A stretch of 38,783 bases of DNA from Propionibacteriales bacterium (GCA_009377795.1 WHTJ01000040.1:1-38783); one strand, 5' to 3'. Positions 1 to 8,719 are shown, numbered from the stretch's first letter. The notes: generated by a model from the letters alone, not told the origin. Numbers and translations are program-made.

Positions 1-81
1 GAGTACGAGGAGACGTGGCACAGACAGCACACCCACCACGAGTCAGCTACGACCCCCGAACCCCCAACCGAAACCAGATAA
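1..81 (+). CDS. C-terminal end of an unidentified upstream gene (partial)
   Basis: From the first base of the window a frame reads 26 codons and ends at TAA (79-81). The peptide is hydrophilic and rich in His, Glu, Thr and Pro (it contains HTHHES and TPEPPTE) and looks like an ordinary C-terminal tail. I do not recognise the family. It is in the same frame as the ATPase remnant that starts just after the stop, so this may be the junction where an older deletion joined two genes. It could also be a chance frame. Confidence 0.3.
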   Translation, partial: EYEETWHRQHTHHESATTPEPPTETR

Positions 82-135
82 TCCAGTCACCGGAGAACCG
101 GGGGAACCTCAGCCCTGGCCGGGATCCAACGACTG

Positions 136-1398
136 GTGGCGGAGGCGCAGGAGTCCAAGTCGCGCACCCAGGTACTGGCCGACCGGGCCGCCGCCCTGCT
201 GTTCTACGTCGCGGTGGCGGCCGCCGCAGTCACGGTGACGGTGTGGGCGCTCCTCGGCCAGGCCGACAGCGCGCTCACCCGGTCCGTGACGGTGCTGATC
301 ATCGCGTGCCCGCACGCACTCGGACTGGCGATTCCGCTCGTGACCTCGATCTCGACGTCCAAGTCGGCGCGCAGCGGCATCCTGGTGAAGGACCGGCTGG
401 CGCTCGAGCGGATGCGGGACGTCGACGCCGTACTGTTCGACAAGACCGGCACGCTCACCAAGGCCCAGCACGCCGTCGCCGGCGTCGTGGCCGTCGACGG
501 CGACGACAACGCACTCGTCGCCCTGGCGGCCGCCGCCGAGGCCGAGAGCGAACACCCGCTCGCCCGCGCCATCGTCGCCGAGGCGCACGACCGCGGTGTC
601 GCGGTTCCGGTGGCGACCGAGTTCCGGTCGCTGACCGGGCGCGGCGTCCAGACCCGGGTGGCCGGCGAGTCCGTCGCGGTGGGTGGCCCGGCGTTGCTTC
701 GGGAGCGCGACCTGCGACCTCCGGCCGGCCTGACCGAGAGCATCCAGAAGTGGGAGCAGCGTGGTGCGGCCGTACTCCACGTCCTCAGGGGCGATCGGGT
801 CGTCGGGGCGCTGGCGCTGGAGGACCAGGTGCGCGAGGAGTCGCGTACGGCGGTCGAGGCGCTGCACCGGCGCGGTGTGAAGGTCGCGATGATCACCGGA
901 GACGCCAAGCAGGTCGCCGAGGCCGTTGCCGAGGACCTCGGCATCGACGAGGCGTTCGCCGAGGTACTCCCGGAGGACAAGGACACCGCGGTCACCGAAC
1001 TGCAACAACGCGGCCACACGGTCGCGATGGTCGGTGACGGCGTGAACGACGCGCCCGCGCTCGCCCGCGCCGACGTCGGCATCGCGATCGGAGCCGGGAC
1101 CGATGTCGCCATCGAGTCGGCCGGGATCGTACTCGCGTCCGACGACCCGCGCGCCGTGGTGTCGGTCCAGAGGCTGTCCCGGTCCAGCTATCGCAAAATG
1201 GTGCAGAACCTGTGGTGGGCCGCCGGTTACAACGTGGCGGCGATTCCGCTGGCCGCCGGTGTACTCGCCTGGGCGGGGTTCGTGCTGCCGATGGCCGTCG
1301 GCGCCATGCTGATGAGCCTGTCGACCATCGTCGTCGCGATCAACGCGCAGTTCCTCCGCCGGGTGGACCTGCGCCCCGACGCCGTACCCGCGACCTGA
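136..1398 (+). CDS. N-terminally truncated CPH-type (CopB-like) metal-transporting P-type ATPase
   Basis: This is the C-terminal part of a P1B-type ATPase, a membrane pump that exports metal ions using ATP. Visible parts in order are a transmembrane segment, the ion-binding IIACPHALGL helix, the phosphorylation motif DKTGTLT, a HP-type ATP-binding motif (EHPLARA), the GDGVNDAPAL hinge motif and two final membrane helices. CPH instead of CPC is typical of the CopB copper/silver group. The 420 residues are far short of the usual 650-750: the metal-binding N-terminus, the first membrane helices and the actuator domain with TGE are absent. Family-like sequence (SALAGIQRLV) continues upstream of the GTG at 136 to about position 106, and a TAA at 79-81 closes the frame. 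I infer a broken gene whose product cannot complete a transport cycle. Confidence 0.75.
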   Translation: MAEAQESKSRTQVLADRAAALLFYVAVAAAAVTVTVWALLGQADSALTRSVTVLIIACPHALGLAIPLVTSISTSKSARSGILVKDRLALERMRDVDAVLFDKTGTLTKAQHAVAGVVAVDGDDNALVALAAAAEAESEHPLARAIVAEAHDRGVAVPVATEFRSLTGRGVQTRVAGESVAVGGPALLRERDLRPPAGLTESIQKWEQRGAAVLHVLRGDRVVGALALEDQVREESRTAVEALHRRGVKVAMITGDAKQVAEAVAEDLGIDEAFAEVLPEDKDTAVTELQQRGHTVAMVGDGVNDAPALARADVGIAIGAGTDVAIESAGIVLASDDPRAVVSVQRLSRSSYRKMVQNLWWAAGYNVAAIPLAAGVLAWAGFVLPMAVGAMLMSLSTIVVAINAQFLRRVDLRPDAVPAT

Positions 1399-1441
1399 CC
1401 GAATCCCTGGGCCGATGGCCGGTCTTGTCTACGGTGGGGCC

Positions 1442-2260
1442 ATGGAGCTCACGGAGGAATTCAGCTGGCGTGGACGGACGGTGCGGTGGGGCCGCCAAGG
1501 CTCCGGGCCGGACGTGGTGTTCTGTCACGGGACGCCGTGGTCTTCGCGGCTGTGGTCGCCGTTCGCCGCCGCGTCGAGCGCCGACTTCACGACGTACCTC
1601 TGGGACATGCCCGGGTACGGCGCGTCCTCCAAGCACCCGGATCACGACGTGTCGCTCGACGTTCAGGGGGAACTGCTCACCGACCTGATCGACCACTGGG
1701 GCCTGCGCTCGCCACACGTGGTAGCGCACGACTACGGCGGCGCGGTGTCGCTGCGGGCGCATCTGCTGCACGGCGCGCCGTACTCCTCGCTCGCCCTCGT
1801 GGACGTCGTCGCTCTTGCGCCCTGGGGCTCGGAGTTCTTCCGTCTGGTGAAGGAAAACGCCGACGTCTTCTCGGCGATTCCGGCGGCGATCCACGAGGGC
1901 GCGCTTCGGGCGTACATCGAGGGAACCAGCCATCGCGGCCTCACCCCCGAGCAGGCCGACATGCTGGTCGGCCCCTGGCTGGACGCCGAGGGCCGGGCGG
2001 CGTTCTACCGGCAGATCGCGCAGGCGGACGAACGGTACACCGACGAGGTCCAGCCGCTCTACGAGCGGATCGACATCCCCGTGCTGGTCGTCTGGGGCCG
2101 CGACGACGCGTGGGTCCCGGTCGACCGCGCGTACCGGCTGGCCGAACTGATTCCGGATTCCAGGCTCGAGGTCATCGACGAGGCGAACCACCTGATCCAG
2201 CTCGACCAGCCCGTTCGCCTCGCCACGACGCTGCACCGATGGCTGACGTCACGAACATAG
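1442..2260 (+). CDS. alpha/beta hydrolase with Asp nucleophile (haloalkane dehalogenase/epoxide hydrolase-like)
   Basis: A 272-residue soluble alpha/beta-hydrolase. The oxyanion-hole motif HGTPW lies at residues 29-33. The nucleophile elbow is HDYGG with Asp97, an arrangement found in haloalkane dehalogenases and epoxide hydrolases rather than in serine esterases. WGRDD (about 219-222) supplies the acid and ANHLI (His250) the base. The substrate cannot be read from the sequence. I start at ATG 1442 rather than the in-frame ATG 1415: a TACGGT hexamer ends 6 bases before 1442, which fits a leaderless promoter, and no ribosome site precedes 1415. It follows the ATPase remnant by 43 bases and is convergent with mntH. 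Confidence 0.85.
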   Translation: MELTEEFSWRGRTVRWGRQGSGPDVVFCHGTPWSSRLWSPFAAASSADFTTYLWDMPGYGASSKHPDHDVSLDVQGELLTDLIDHWGLRSPHVVAHDYGGAVSLRAHLLHGAPYSSLALVDVVALAPWGSEFFRLVKENADVFSAIPAAIHEGALRAYIEGTSHRGLTPEQADMLVGPWLDAEGRAAFYRQIAQADERYTDEVQPLYERIDIPVLVVWGRDDAWVPVDRAYRLAELIPDSRLEVIDEANHLIQLDQPVRLATTLHRWLTSRT

Positions 2261-2294
2261 GCGCGTTCGAGGCACCGATGACGAGTCACGGCCG

Positions 2295-3515
2295 TCACAC
2301 GGCGGCTTCGAAGGTGAGGCCGAGCAGCGCCAGGTTGAGGAGTACGACGACTCCGGCCACGGCCGACGCGATGACCGTGGTGTGCCGCGCGGCGGCGTAC
2401 TCCCCCATCACGTCACGGCGGGCGGTGAGTACGACGAGCGGGATCAGCGCGAACGGGATGCCGAACGAAAGCACCACCTGGGACATCACCAGCGACCACG
2501 TCGGGTCCGCACCGGCCGCGATCAGGACGAGCGCGGGCGTCACCGTGATGACCCGGCGCACCACCAGCGGGATCCTCCTGCGCAGCAGGCCCGCCATGAT
2601 CACCGCCCCGGCGTAGCAACCCACGGACGTCGACGCGAGACCGGACGCCAGCAGCGCCAGCGCGAACAGCAGGGCGATGAACGGGCCGAGGGCGTCGGAG
2701 ATCGCCGCGTGCGCGCCTTCCAGCGTGTCCGTCCCCTCCACACCCTGGAGCGCGCCGGCCGCCAGCAGCAACATGCCGAGGTTGACGCTTCCGGCCACCA
2801 CCATCGCGACCGTCACGTCGATCCGCGTGGCCGCGATCAGCCGCCGCCTGCGTGCGCCGAGATGCTGGTGGCCGTGCCGGTCCCGTACGAGGGCCGAGTG
2901 CAGGTACACCGCATGCGGCATCACGGTGGCACCGAGGATGCCGGCCGCCAGCAGTACGCTCTCCGTGCCGTCGAACCTCACCACCAGTCCTTCGACCGCC
3001 GACCCGGCGTCCGGAGGAGCCACCACCAGCCCGGCGAGGAAGCCGATCGCGACCACCCCGAGCATCTGAGCCACCAGGTACTCGAACGACCTCTGCCCCC
3101 GCCGGTCCTGCACGACCAGCAGCACCAGGGAGACCACCGCGGTGATGCATCCACCGAGCAGCAGCGGCAGGCCGAACAGCAGGTTCAGCGCGATCGCGCC
3201 GCCGATCACCTCGGCCAGGTCGGTGGCGACCGCCACCAGCTCGGCCTGCGCCCAGTAGACGAGACGAAATCGCTCGGGCAGGCGATCGCGCAGCGCCTCG
3301 GGCAGCGACTGACCGGTGACCAGCCCGAGCTTGGCCGACAGGTACTGCACCAGACCGGCCATCAGGTTGGCACCGACGACGACCCACACCAGCAGGTAGC
3401 CGAACCTGGCGCCGCCCGTCATGTTGGTCGCGACATTGCCCGGGTCAACGTACGCCACCGCGGCCACGAACGCCGGCCCGAGCAGCGCCGACGTGCGCCC
3501 GAGCCGCTTCAGCAC
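2295..3515 (-). CDS. mntH: NRAMP-family divalent metal ion transporter
   Basis: A 406-residue integral membrane protein of the NRAMP family, which imports Mn2+ or Fe2+ by proton symport. The first helix carries the metal-binding DPGN motif (residues 24-27). The MPH motif of helix 6 is present near residue 207 (VMPHAVYLHS). About eleven hydrophobic segments are visible, and length is normal. The start is GTG with GGGAG upstream. It begins 16 bases after the stop of the cystathionine beta-synthase gene on the same strand, so the two are probably co-transcribed. Nothing in the sequence separates Mn from Fe preference, and no MntR-type operator stands out in the short gap. Confidence 0.9.
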   Translation of the reverse strand: MLKRLGRTSALLGPAFVAAVAYVDPGNVATNMTGGARFGYLLVWVVVGANLMAGLVQYLSAKLGLVTGQSLPEALRDRLPERFRLVYWAQAELVAVATDLAEVIGGAIALNLLFGLPLLLGGCITAVVSLVLLVVQDRRGQRSFEYLVAQMLGVVAIGFLAGLVVAPPDAGSAVEGLVVRFDGTESVLLAAGILGATVMPHAVYLHSALVRDRHGHQHLGARRRRLIAATRIDVTVAMVVAGSVNLGMLLLAAGALQGVEGTDTLEGAHAAISDALGPFIALLFALALLASGLASTSVGCYAGAVIMAGLLRRRIPLVVRRVITVTPALVLIAAGADPTWSLVMSQVVLSFGIPFALIPLVVLTARRDVMGEYAAARHTTVIASAVAGVVVLLNLALLGLTFEAAV

Positions 3516-3531
3516 CCGCCACTCCCTAGCC

Positions 3532-4905
3532 TCAGCCGCGGGCCAGGACGCCGATCAGGTCCTGACGGGTGAGTACGCCGACGGGCTTGCCGTCCTCCTG
3601 GACCAGGAGCGCGTCGACGGTCTCGAGAGCGGCCACGGCGGCGGACACCGGCTCACCAGAACCGATCGTCGGCAACGGCGTTGACATGTGCTGCTCCACC
3701 CGGTCGGCCAGCTTGGCCCCACCGGCGTACAGCGCCTCCATGAGATCGCGCTCGACGACCGCGCCGACCACCTCCGCGGCCATCACCGGCGGCTCCGCGC
3801 GCACGACCGGCATCTGCGAGACGGCGTACTCCTGGAGAATGTGGATCGCCTCCGCGATCGTCTCGTTGGGATGGGTGTGCACCAGGTCCGGGAGCTTGCC
3901 CTCCTTGCCGCGTAGCACGTCCCCGACCGTGCCCTCGCCGCCCTCCGCGGGGAGGAAGCCGAAGTGCGCGAGCCACCTGTCGTCGAACACCTTGGTCAGG
4001 TATCCCCGGCCGCCGTCGGGCAGGAGTACGACGATCACTGCGTCCGGGTCCAGGACCTCGCGGGCCAGCTGCACGGCAGCGGCGACCGCCATCCCCGAGG
4101 ATCCGCCGACCAGCAGTCCCTCCTCGCGGGCGAGCCGGCGGGTCGTGAGGAACGAGTCCTTGTCCGACACCGAGATCACCCGGTCGCAGATCTCCCTGTC
4201 GTACGTCGTCGGCCAGAAGTCCTCACCGACCCCCTCGACCAGGTACGGCCGGCCGGTGCCACCGGAGTAGACCGAGCCCTCCGGGTCGGCCCCGACGATC
4301 TGCACGCGCCCGCCGCTGACCTCCTTGAGATAGCGCCCGGCGCCGCTGATCGTGCCGCCGGTTCCGATGCCCGCGACGAAGTGCGTGATCCGGCCGTCGG
4401 TCTGCTGCCACATCTCCGGGCCGGTCTGCTCGTAGTGAGACTGCGGGTTATTCGGGTTGGAGTACTGGTCCGGCTTCCAGGCGCCGTCGATCTCGTGGAC
4501 CAGCCGGTCGGAGACGGAGTAGTACGAGTCCGGGTGGTCGGGCTCGACCGCGGTCGGGCACACGACGACACTCGCGCCGTACGCCTCGAGGACGTTCCGC
4601 TTGTCCTCGCTGACCTTGTCCGGGCACACGAAGACGCACGAATATCCCTTCGCCTGCGCAACGATCGCCAGCCCGACGCCGGTGTTGCCCGAGGTGGGCT
4701 CGACGATGGTGCCCCCGGGACGCAGCGAGCCGTCGGCCTCCGCGGCCTCCACCATCCGCAGGGCGATCCGGTCTTTGACGCTGCCGCCTGGATTGAGGTA
4801 CTCGATCTTAGCGAGGACCGCCGGCTCGGCTCCGTCGGTCACCCGGCCGAGTCGCAGGAGCGGCGTGTCACCGACGAGATCCAGCAGCGAGTCGACGTAT
4901 TTCAC
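3532..4905 (-). CDS. cbs: cystathionine beta-synthase
   Basis: A PLP enzyme joining homocysteine and serine to cystathionine (transsulfuration). Residues 1-320 are the fold II catalytic domain: Lys44 in GGSVKDR binds PLP, TSGNTG (71-76) holds the substrate carboxylate, and GTGGTISG binds the PLP phosphate. Residues about 335-457 form a tandem CBS-domain module, which separates it from cysteine synthase. The haem-binding N-terminus of animal enzymes is absent, as is usual in bacteria. The start is GTG, 6 bases after a TAGGCT hexamer, so the mRNA may be leaderless. mntH follows 16 bases downstream. Confidence 0.93.
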   Translation of the reverse strand: MKYVDSLLDLVGDTPLLRLGRVTDGAEPAVLAKIEYLNPGGSVKDRIALRMVEAAEADGSLRPGGTIVEPTSGNTGVGLAIVAQAKGYSCVFVCPDKVSEDKRNVLEAYGASVVVCPTAVEPDHPDSYYSVSDRLVHEIDGAWKPDQYSNPNNPQSHYEQTGPEMWQQTDGRITHFVAGIGTGGTISGAGRYLKEVSGGRVQIVGADPEGSVYSGGTGRPYLVEGVGEDFWPTTYDREICDRVISVSDKDSFLTTRRLAREEGLLVGGSSGMAVAAAVQLAREVLDPDAVIVVLLPDGGRGYLTKVFDDRWLAHFGFLPAEGGEGTVGDVLRGKEGKLPDLVHTHPNETIAEAIHILQEYAVSQMPVVRAEPPVMAAEVVGAVVERDLMEALYAGGAKLADRVEQHMSTPLPTIGSGEPVSAAVAALETVDALLVQEDGKPVGVLTRQDLIGVLARG

Positions 4906-4911
4906 GGGGTC

Positions 4912-4917
4912 AGCCTA
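4912..4917 (-). promoter_or_regulatory. putative -10 element of a leaderless cbs promoter
   Basis: Read on the minus strand, TAGGCT lies 6 bases before the GTG start of cbs and no ribosome-binding site is present between. This spacing is typical of leaderless actinobacterial transcripts. The same hexamer is found upstream of ndh (19639-19644) and eno (24601-24606). No convincing -35 box was seen. Confidence 0.4.
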
Positions 4918-4975
4918 TGACTTGCCCGTAGATTGGAGTGGAACGTCGGGGGTGCACATCATGCGGGAGGTGTAC

Positions 4976-5983
4976 GTGAGCAAGGCGTCGGCGGCGCGCA
5001 GGCTGGCGGCGGCCGCCGCCTTCGGTGGCGGTGGTCTCGGGCTCCTCGGGGGATCGCTGTACGGCGTACTCCGTGCCGAGGCCACGTGGGCGCGCCGGAT
5101 CATCGGCCCCCGCGGCGAGAACCCGCCGGACGGCAGCGGGGTCTACGGCAGCGGGATGTCCGGCAAGCCCATCCGGCTCGCCGTCCTCGGCGACTCGGCC
5201 GCAAGCGGCTACGGGGTCGACGACCCCGACCAGACCCTCGCTGCTGTGCTCGCCGCCGGTCTCGCCGAGATCGCCGGGCGCCCGGTCCGGGTGACGGTCG
5301 ACGCCATGGTGGGAGCGCAGTCCAAGGACCTGCACAAGCAGGTCACCAAGGCGCTGGCGGCGTTGCCCGAGGTCGCGGTCATCATTATCGGGACCAACGA
5401 CGTGACCCACCGGGTGCGCCCCTCCGATTCGGTGCGCGCCCTGGAGGACGGCGTATGCCGGCTGCGGAAGTCCGGCTGCGAGGTCGTGGTCGGCACCTGT
5501 CCGGACCTGGGGACGCTCCGCCCGATCGCGCAGCCGCTGCGCTACGTCGCGCGACTGTGGAGCCGGCGGCTCGCGGCCGCCCAGACGATCGTGGTCGTCG
5601 AGGCCGGTGGCCGGTCGGTGTCGCTCGGCTCGCTGCTCGGCCCGGAGTTCAGCCGGGAGCCGCACCGCTACTTCGGGCCCGACCAGTTCCACCCGTCCGC
5701 CGCGGGCTACGCGAGCGTGGCCGCCGCGATGCTGCCCTCGCTGGCCGCCGTGCTGGGGCTGGCACCCGAGGCCGAGGAGTCACCGGACGCCTTCCGCGGC
5801 GAGGGCGTGCTCCCGGTGTCGTACGCCGCGGCCGAGGCCGCCCGGGCGGCCGGGACCGAGGTCGCCGCCACCGAGATCGCCGGGCGTGAACTCGGCGACC
5901 GGGGTCGCTGGGCCGCTCTGCGCCACCGCCGCCGCCGTCCCCTTCCGGACGTGGAGCGGCTCGCGGACTCCGAAGCGCCCTGA
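4976..5983 (+). CDS. membrane-anchored SGNH/GDSL hydrolase
   Basis: A 335-residue protein with an N-terminal Arg-Arg plus hydrophobic Ala/Gly-Leu-rich segment (residues 8-33), probably a membrane anchor or signal sequence. The SGNH fold is clear: LGDSAASGYG with Ser74, GTND with Asn141 and DQFHPSAAGY with Asp236 and His239. Such enzymes are esterases, lipases or carbohydrate acetyl-esterases; the substrate cannot be deduced. The tail after residue 250 is charged. I chose GTG 4976 because GGGAGG sits 5 bases before it; ATG 4961 is an in-frame alternative without a ribosome site. It is divergent from cbs, with a 70-base shared upstream region. Confidence 0.85.
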   Translation: MSKASAARRLAAAAAFGGGGLGLLGGSLYGVLRAEATWARRIIGPRGENPPDGSGVYGSGMSGKPIRLAVLGDSAASGYGVDDPDQTLAAVLAAGLAEIAGRPVRVTVDAMVGAQSKDLHKQVTKALAALPEVAVIIIGTNDVTHRVRPSDSVRALEDGVCRLRKSGCEVVVGTCPDLGTLRPIAQPLRYVARLWSRRLAAAQTIVVVEAGGRSVSLGSLLGPEFSREPHRYFGPDQFHPSAAGYASVAAAMLPSLAAVLGLAPEAEESPDAFRGEGVLPVSYAAAEAARAAGTEVAATEIAGRELGDRGRWAALRHRRRRPLPDVERLADSEAP

Positions 5984-6063
5984 GCGTGACCGGCGGAAGG
6001 TCTTGTGCCGAGGCAAATGTTGGTGCACCCTCGACACACGGCCAACTGAACCGGAGGGCAACC

Positions 6064-6294
6064 ATGCGCCAACACCACTCCGAAGAAACACATCGCCAAC
6101 TGGTCGAGCGGATCCCCTCGGCCACAGGACGAAGACTCGAAGAGTGGTTTGGCCATATCAACGACGGACCCGGCATGCTCAGGTTCGAGGAGCGGGTGAA
6201 CTGGCTGGCGGACGAATACGGCATATCGCACGGTTACGCGACCGCGATCGTCCACGAGCACAACCTGAAGCGGGCCCAGCGCGCGTTCCTGTAG
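6064..6294 (+). CDS. DUF4287-like small protein
   Basis: A 76-residue cytoplasmic protein. The ATGRRLEEW segment followed by WLADEYGISHGYATAIVHEH matches what I know of the DUF4287 family, whose function is unknown. ATG 6064 is preceded by GGAGGGCAACC, a strong ribosome site; an upstream in-frame start at 5986 lacks one. It lies between the SGNH hydrolase and the epoxide hydrolase on the same strand. Confidence 0.75.
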   Translation: MRQHHSEETHRQLVERIPSATGRRLEEWFGHINDGPGMLRFEERVNWLADEYGISHGYATAIVHEHNLKRAQRAFL

Positions 6295-6350
6295 GCGGGC
6301 GGACGGCCGTACGCCGGCCATCCGCGGCGATCGTCCAAGGGGCGGCAGCG

Positions 6351-7511
6351 ATGTCTGACGAGCTGATCCCGTTCGGAATCGAGATCCCCGAGGCCGACCT
6401 TCGCGACCTTCGCGCGCGTCTCCGGCGTACCCGCTGGCCGGAGAGCGAGACGGTGGGAGATCGGTCCCAGGGGGTACCGCTGACGTACATGCAGGAGCTC
6501 TGCGCCTACTGGGCGGAGACCTACGACTGGCGGGCCACCGAGAAACGGCTCAACGCGCTGCCGCAGTTCCGCACCGAGATCGACGGGCTCGGGATCCACT
6601 TCGTCCACCTTCGCTCGCCGTACCCCGACGCGCTGCCGCTGGTGATGACGCACGGCTGGCCCGGCTCCATCGTGGAGTTCCTGAAGGTCCTCGGTCCGCT
6701 GACCGATCCCACCATGGACGGCGGCGATCCGGCGGACGCATTCCACGTGGTGTGCCCGTCACTGCCCGGGTACGGCTTCAGCGACCGTCCGACGCGGCCG
6801 GGATGGGACGTCGAGCGGATCGCGGACGCGTGGACCGGGCTGATGAGCCGGGTGGGCTACAAGCGGTACGGCGCTCTGGGCAGCGACTGGGGTACGAGCA
6901 TCTGCACCAGCATCGGCCAGCGGAGCCCCGAGCAGGTGGCCGGTATCCATCTCGTCCCCCCGCTGGCGCCGCCCGACCCGGCGACCTTCGACGCCCTCAC
7001 CGATGCGGAACGGGCGGCGCTGACCGAGCTCGACTACCGGCACGAATGGGAGTCGGGGTACTCGCTGCACCAGGCGACGCGGCCGCAGACGCTCGGGTAC
7101 GGGCTGGTCGACTCACCGGCGGGCCTGTGCGCCTGGATCGTGGAGAAGTTCTGGGCGTGGGCCGACCACGACGACGATCTCGAGCAGGTGCTCACCCGGG
7201 ACGAGCTGCTGGACAACGTGATGTTCTACTGGCTTCCCGGGACCGGCGCCTCGTCGGCGCGGCTCTACTGGGAGAGCATCCGGCAGGTGGCGGAGATCTT
7301 CACCCGGCCGACGACCGACGTGGTGACGGTGCCGACCGGGTGTTCGGTGTTCCCGAAGGAGGTCCCCCGGCCGTCCCGCCGCTGGGCGGAGCGGCGCTTC
7401 ACCGACATCCGCTACTGGAACGAGCCGGACAAGGGAGGCCACTTCGCCGCCTTCGAGCAGCCGGAGCTGTTCGTGAGCGAGGTCCGGTCGTTCTTCCGGC
7501 TGGTCCGGTGA
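6351..7511 (+). CDS. epoxide hydrolase, EHN family
   Basis: A 386-residue soluble epoxide hydrolase with the N-terminal EHN domain (residues about 5-110) seen in juvenile-hormone/microsomal-type enzymes. The catalytic core shows HGWPG (101-105, oxyanion hole), the nucleophile Asp179 in GSDWGTS, and His364 in the C-terminal KGGHFAAFEQP. It opens epoxides to diols through an Asp-ester intermediate. The start is ATG, preceded by AAGGGGCGGCAGCG. It is 56 bases after the DUF4287 gene and convergent with the HEPN gene. It is the second Asp-nucleophile hydrolase in the first 8 kb. The natural substrate is unknown. Confidence 0.9.
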   Translation: MSDELIPFGIEIPEADLRDLRARLRRTRWPESETVGDRSQGVPLTYMQELCAYWAETYDWRATEKRLNALPQFRTEIDGLGIHFVHLRSPYPDALPLVMTHGWPGSIVEFLKVLGPLTDPTMDGGDPADAFHVVCPSLPGYGFSDRPTRPGWDVERIADAWTGLMSRVGYKRYGALGSDWGTSICTSIGQRSPEQVAGIHLVPPLAPPDPATFDALTDAERAALTELDYRHEWESGYSLHQATRPQTLGYGLVDSPAGLCAWIVEKFWAWADHDDDLEQVLTRDELLDNVMFYWLPGTGASSARLYWESIRQVAEIFTRPTTDVVTVPTGCSVFPKEVPRPSRRWAERRFTDIRYWNEPDKGGHFAAFEQPELFVSEVRSFFRLVR

Positions 7512-7550
7512 CCGCCGTCGTCATACGCACGTCACGGGGCGCGTCTCGGG

Positions 7551-7934
7551 TCAGGGTGCGGGCTTGCTCAACCAGTCGGCCACTGCGTCGACCACGTCCT
7601 CAGCGTCCGCTACGGCGGCCCTAGCCTCCTCGACACCTACGGCTTCGTGCGTATAGTCGGCCCGATTTCGACGTTCGAGCAAGGTATTCAGCGCGCGACC
7701 ATGATCGCGGTCCAGCCTGCCTTCCAAGACGAGGTATTGACCGAAGGCGGCGACAACTCCAGCATGCCTTGATCGAGATTGGCCCAGCGCCTGCAAGGCG
7801 GCCTCTGCAGCGTAGAACGCGGCGTAGTATGCGCGCGACACTGCCTGAGCGTTGAACCCCAGGTCCAGGAGCGCGCGCACGGCAGCGATCTCCTGACGGG
7901 CATGTTCCAGCTCGGCCGACCCTGGACGCGTCAT
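7551..7934 (-). CDS. HEPN-domain protein, probable toxin partner of the upstream nucleotidyltransferase
   Basis: A 127-residue, all-helical protein. YYAAFYAAEAAL (36-47) is a typical HEPN helix, and residues 91-96 (RADYTH) give the R-x4-H RNase motif. HEPN proteins of this size are usually RNases neutralised by a cognate minimal nucleotidyltransferase. In HepT the tyrosine modified by AMP lies two residues after the His; here residue 98 is Ala and the nearby Tyr94 lies inside the motif, so the modification site, if any, differs. The ATG overlaps the stop of the upstream nucleotidyltransferase gene (ATGA), so the two are translationally coupled. Toxicity is inferred from family and gene pairing. 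Confidence 0.82.
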   Translation of the reverse strand: MTRPGSAELEHARQEIAAVRALLDLGFNAQAVSRAYYAAFYAAEAALQALGQSRSRHAGVVAAFGQYLVLEGRLDRDHGRALNTLLERRNRADYTHEAVGVEEARAAVADAEDVVDAVADWLSKPAP

Positions 7935-8719
7935 GCGACCTTCCTGCCCTCGGCGTGCACCCGCTGTAGAAACGCCGTGTCGGCCCGTTCGTACTCCTCC
8001 TCTGTGAACGGCATAACCGATACCAGGGCTCGGTGCCGCTCAAAGATCCCCCAGAGGGCTTCCCCCATTCTCCGGATCTCCGCAAATGCCGAGTCCATTT
8101 CGGTAAGAACCGCCATGACGTCAACATCGGATTCCTCGTCGGCGGCGCCCCGGGCGTACGAGCCGTACAACAAGACGTCACGCAACCGATCGCCATACAG
8201 TCGCCGCAGCTCGGTTACGGTGTCCTGCAGAACAGCTTCGAGATCAAAGCCTCCCGATAGTTCCCGGAGCTCCGGGTCGGCGAATCGCTGCATCGCCCGC
8301 TGCGCCTGGTCCTCGTCGACCAGCCGCTCGTCGAGCAGCCACTGCACGGCCCTCCGGCTCGCGCGCGCGTCCCGCAGCGCGAACCATGCCTCCCGCAGCT
8401 CCGGGAACTCGAAGAGGGTGTCCTTGAACCGGCGGAACGCTCCACGCCCGGCAATCGCGCGCTCCAGCAGGTCCTGAGCCCGCGGATCGCCTACCCGGGC
8501 GATGAAATCCTGCAGGTCCCGGTAGCCTTCACCGGAGTCGCTGGGATGGATGCGGATCCATCCCAGCTCGTCCGGGTCCGGCCCGTCGTCGGTGTCGTCG
8601 AACTCGCTGCGGCAGTGAACGTCACCGGTGGACGGATCGAGGTACCACCGGTGCTCCCACGAGTGATCGTCCAGGGCGTCCGCGATCTCTCGCAGATCGA
8701 GGGTGTCGAGGTCGAGCAT
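7931..8719 (-). CDS. UPF0158 domain fused to a MNT-type nucleotidyltransferase (candidate antitoxin)
   Basis: A 262-residue two-domain protein. Residues 1 to about 125 resemble UPF0158 (WYLDPSTGDV at 25-34, AIAGRGAFRRFKD at 88-100), a domain of unknown function. Residues about 165-262 are a nucleotidyltransferase of the polymerase-beta/MNT type with GSYARG (186-191) and DVD (198-200). The third acidic position I expect near residue 234 appears to be Ser (VSVMPF), which may reduce or change activity. ATG 8719 has GGAG 8 bases upstream. The HEPN gene overlaps its stop by 4 bases, the usual HEPN-MNT toxin-antitoxin arrangement but with an added N-terminal domain. It lies 34 bases behind the acyltransferase gene on the same strand. 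Confidence 0.8.
   Translation of the reverse strand: MLDLDTLDLREIADALDDHSWEHRWYLDPSTGDVHCRSEFDDTDDGPDPDELGWIRIHPSDSGEGYRDLQDFIARVGDPRAQDLLERAIAGRGAFRRFKDTLFEFPELREAWFALRDARASRRAVQWLLDERLVDEDQAQRAMQRFADPELRELSGGFDLEAVLQDTVTELRRLYGDRLRDVLLYGSYARGAADEESDVDVMAVLTEMDSAFAEIRRMGEALWGIFERHRALVSVMPFTEEEYERADTAFLQRVHAEGRKVA

Noticed and set aside
4601-4975. N-terminal extension of the SGNH hydrolase (375 bases)
   Set aside because: The extension lies antisense to cbs, has no signal peptide or domain, and a good ribosome site marks GTG 4976.
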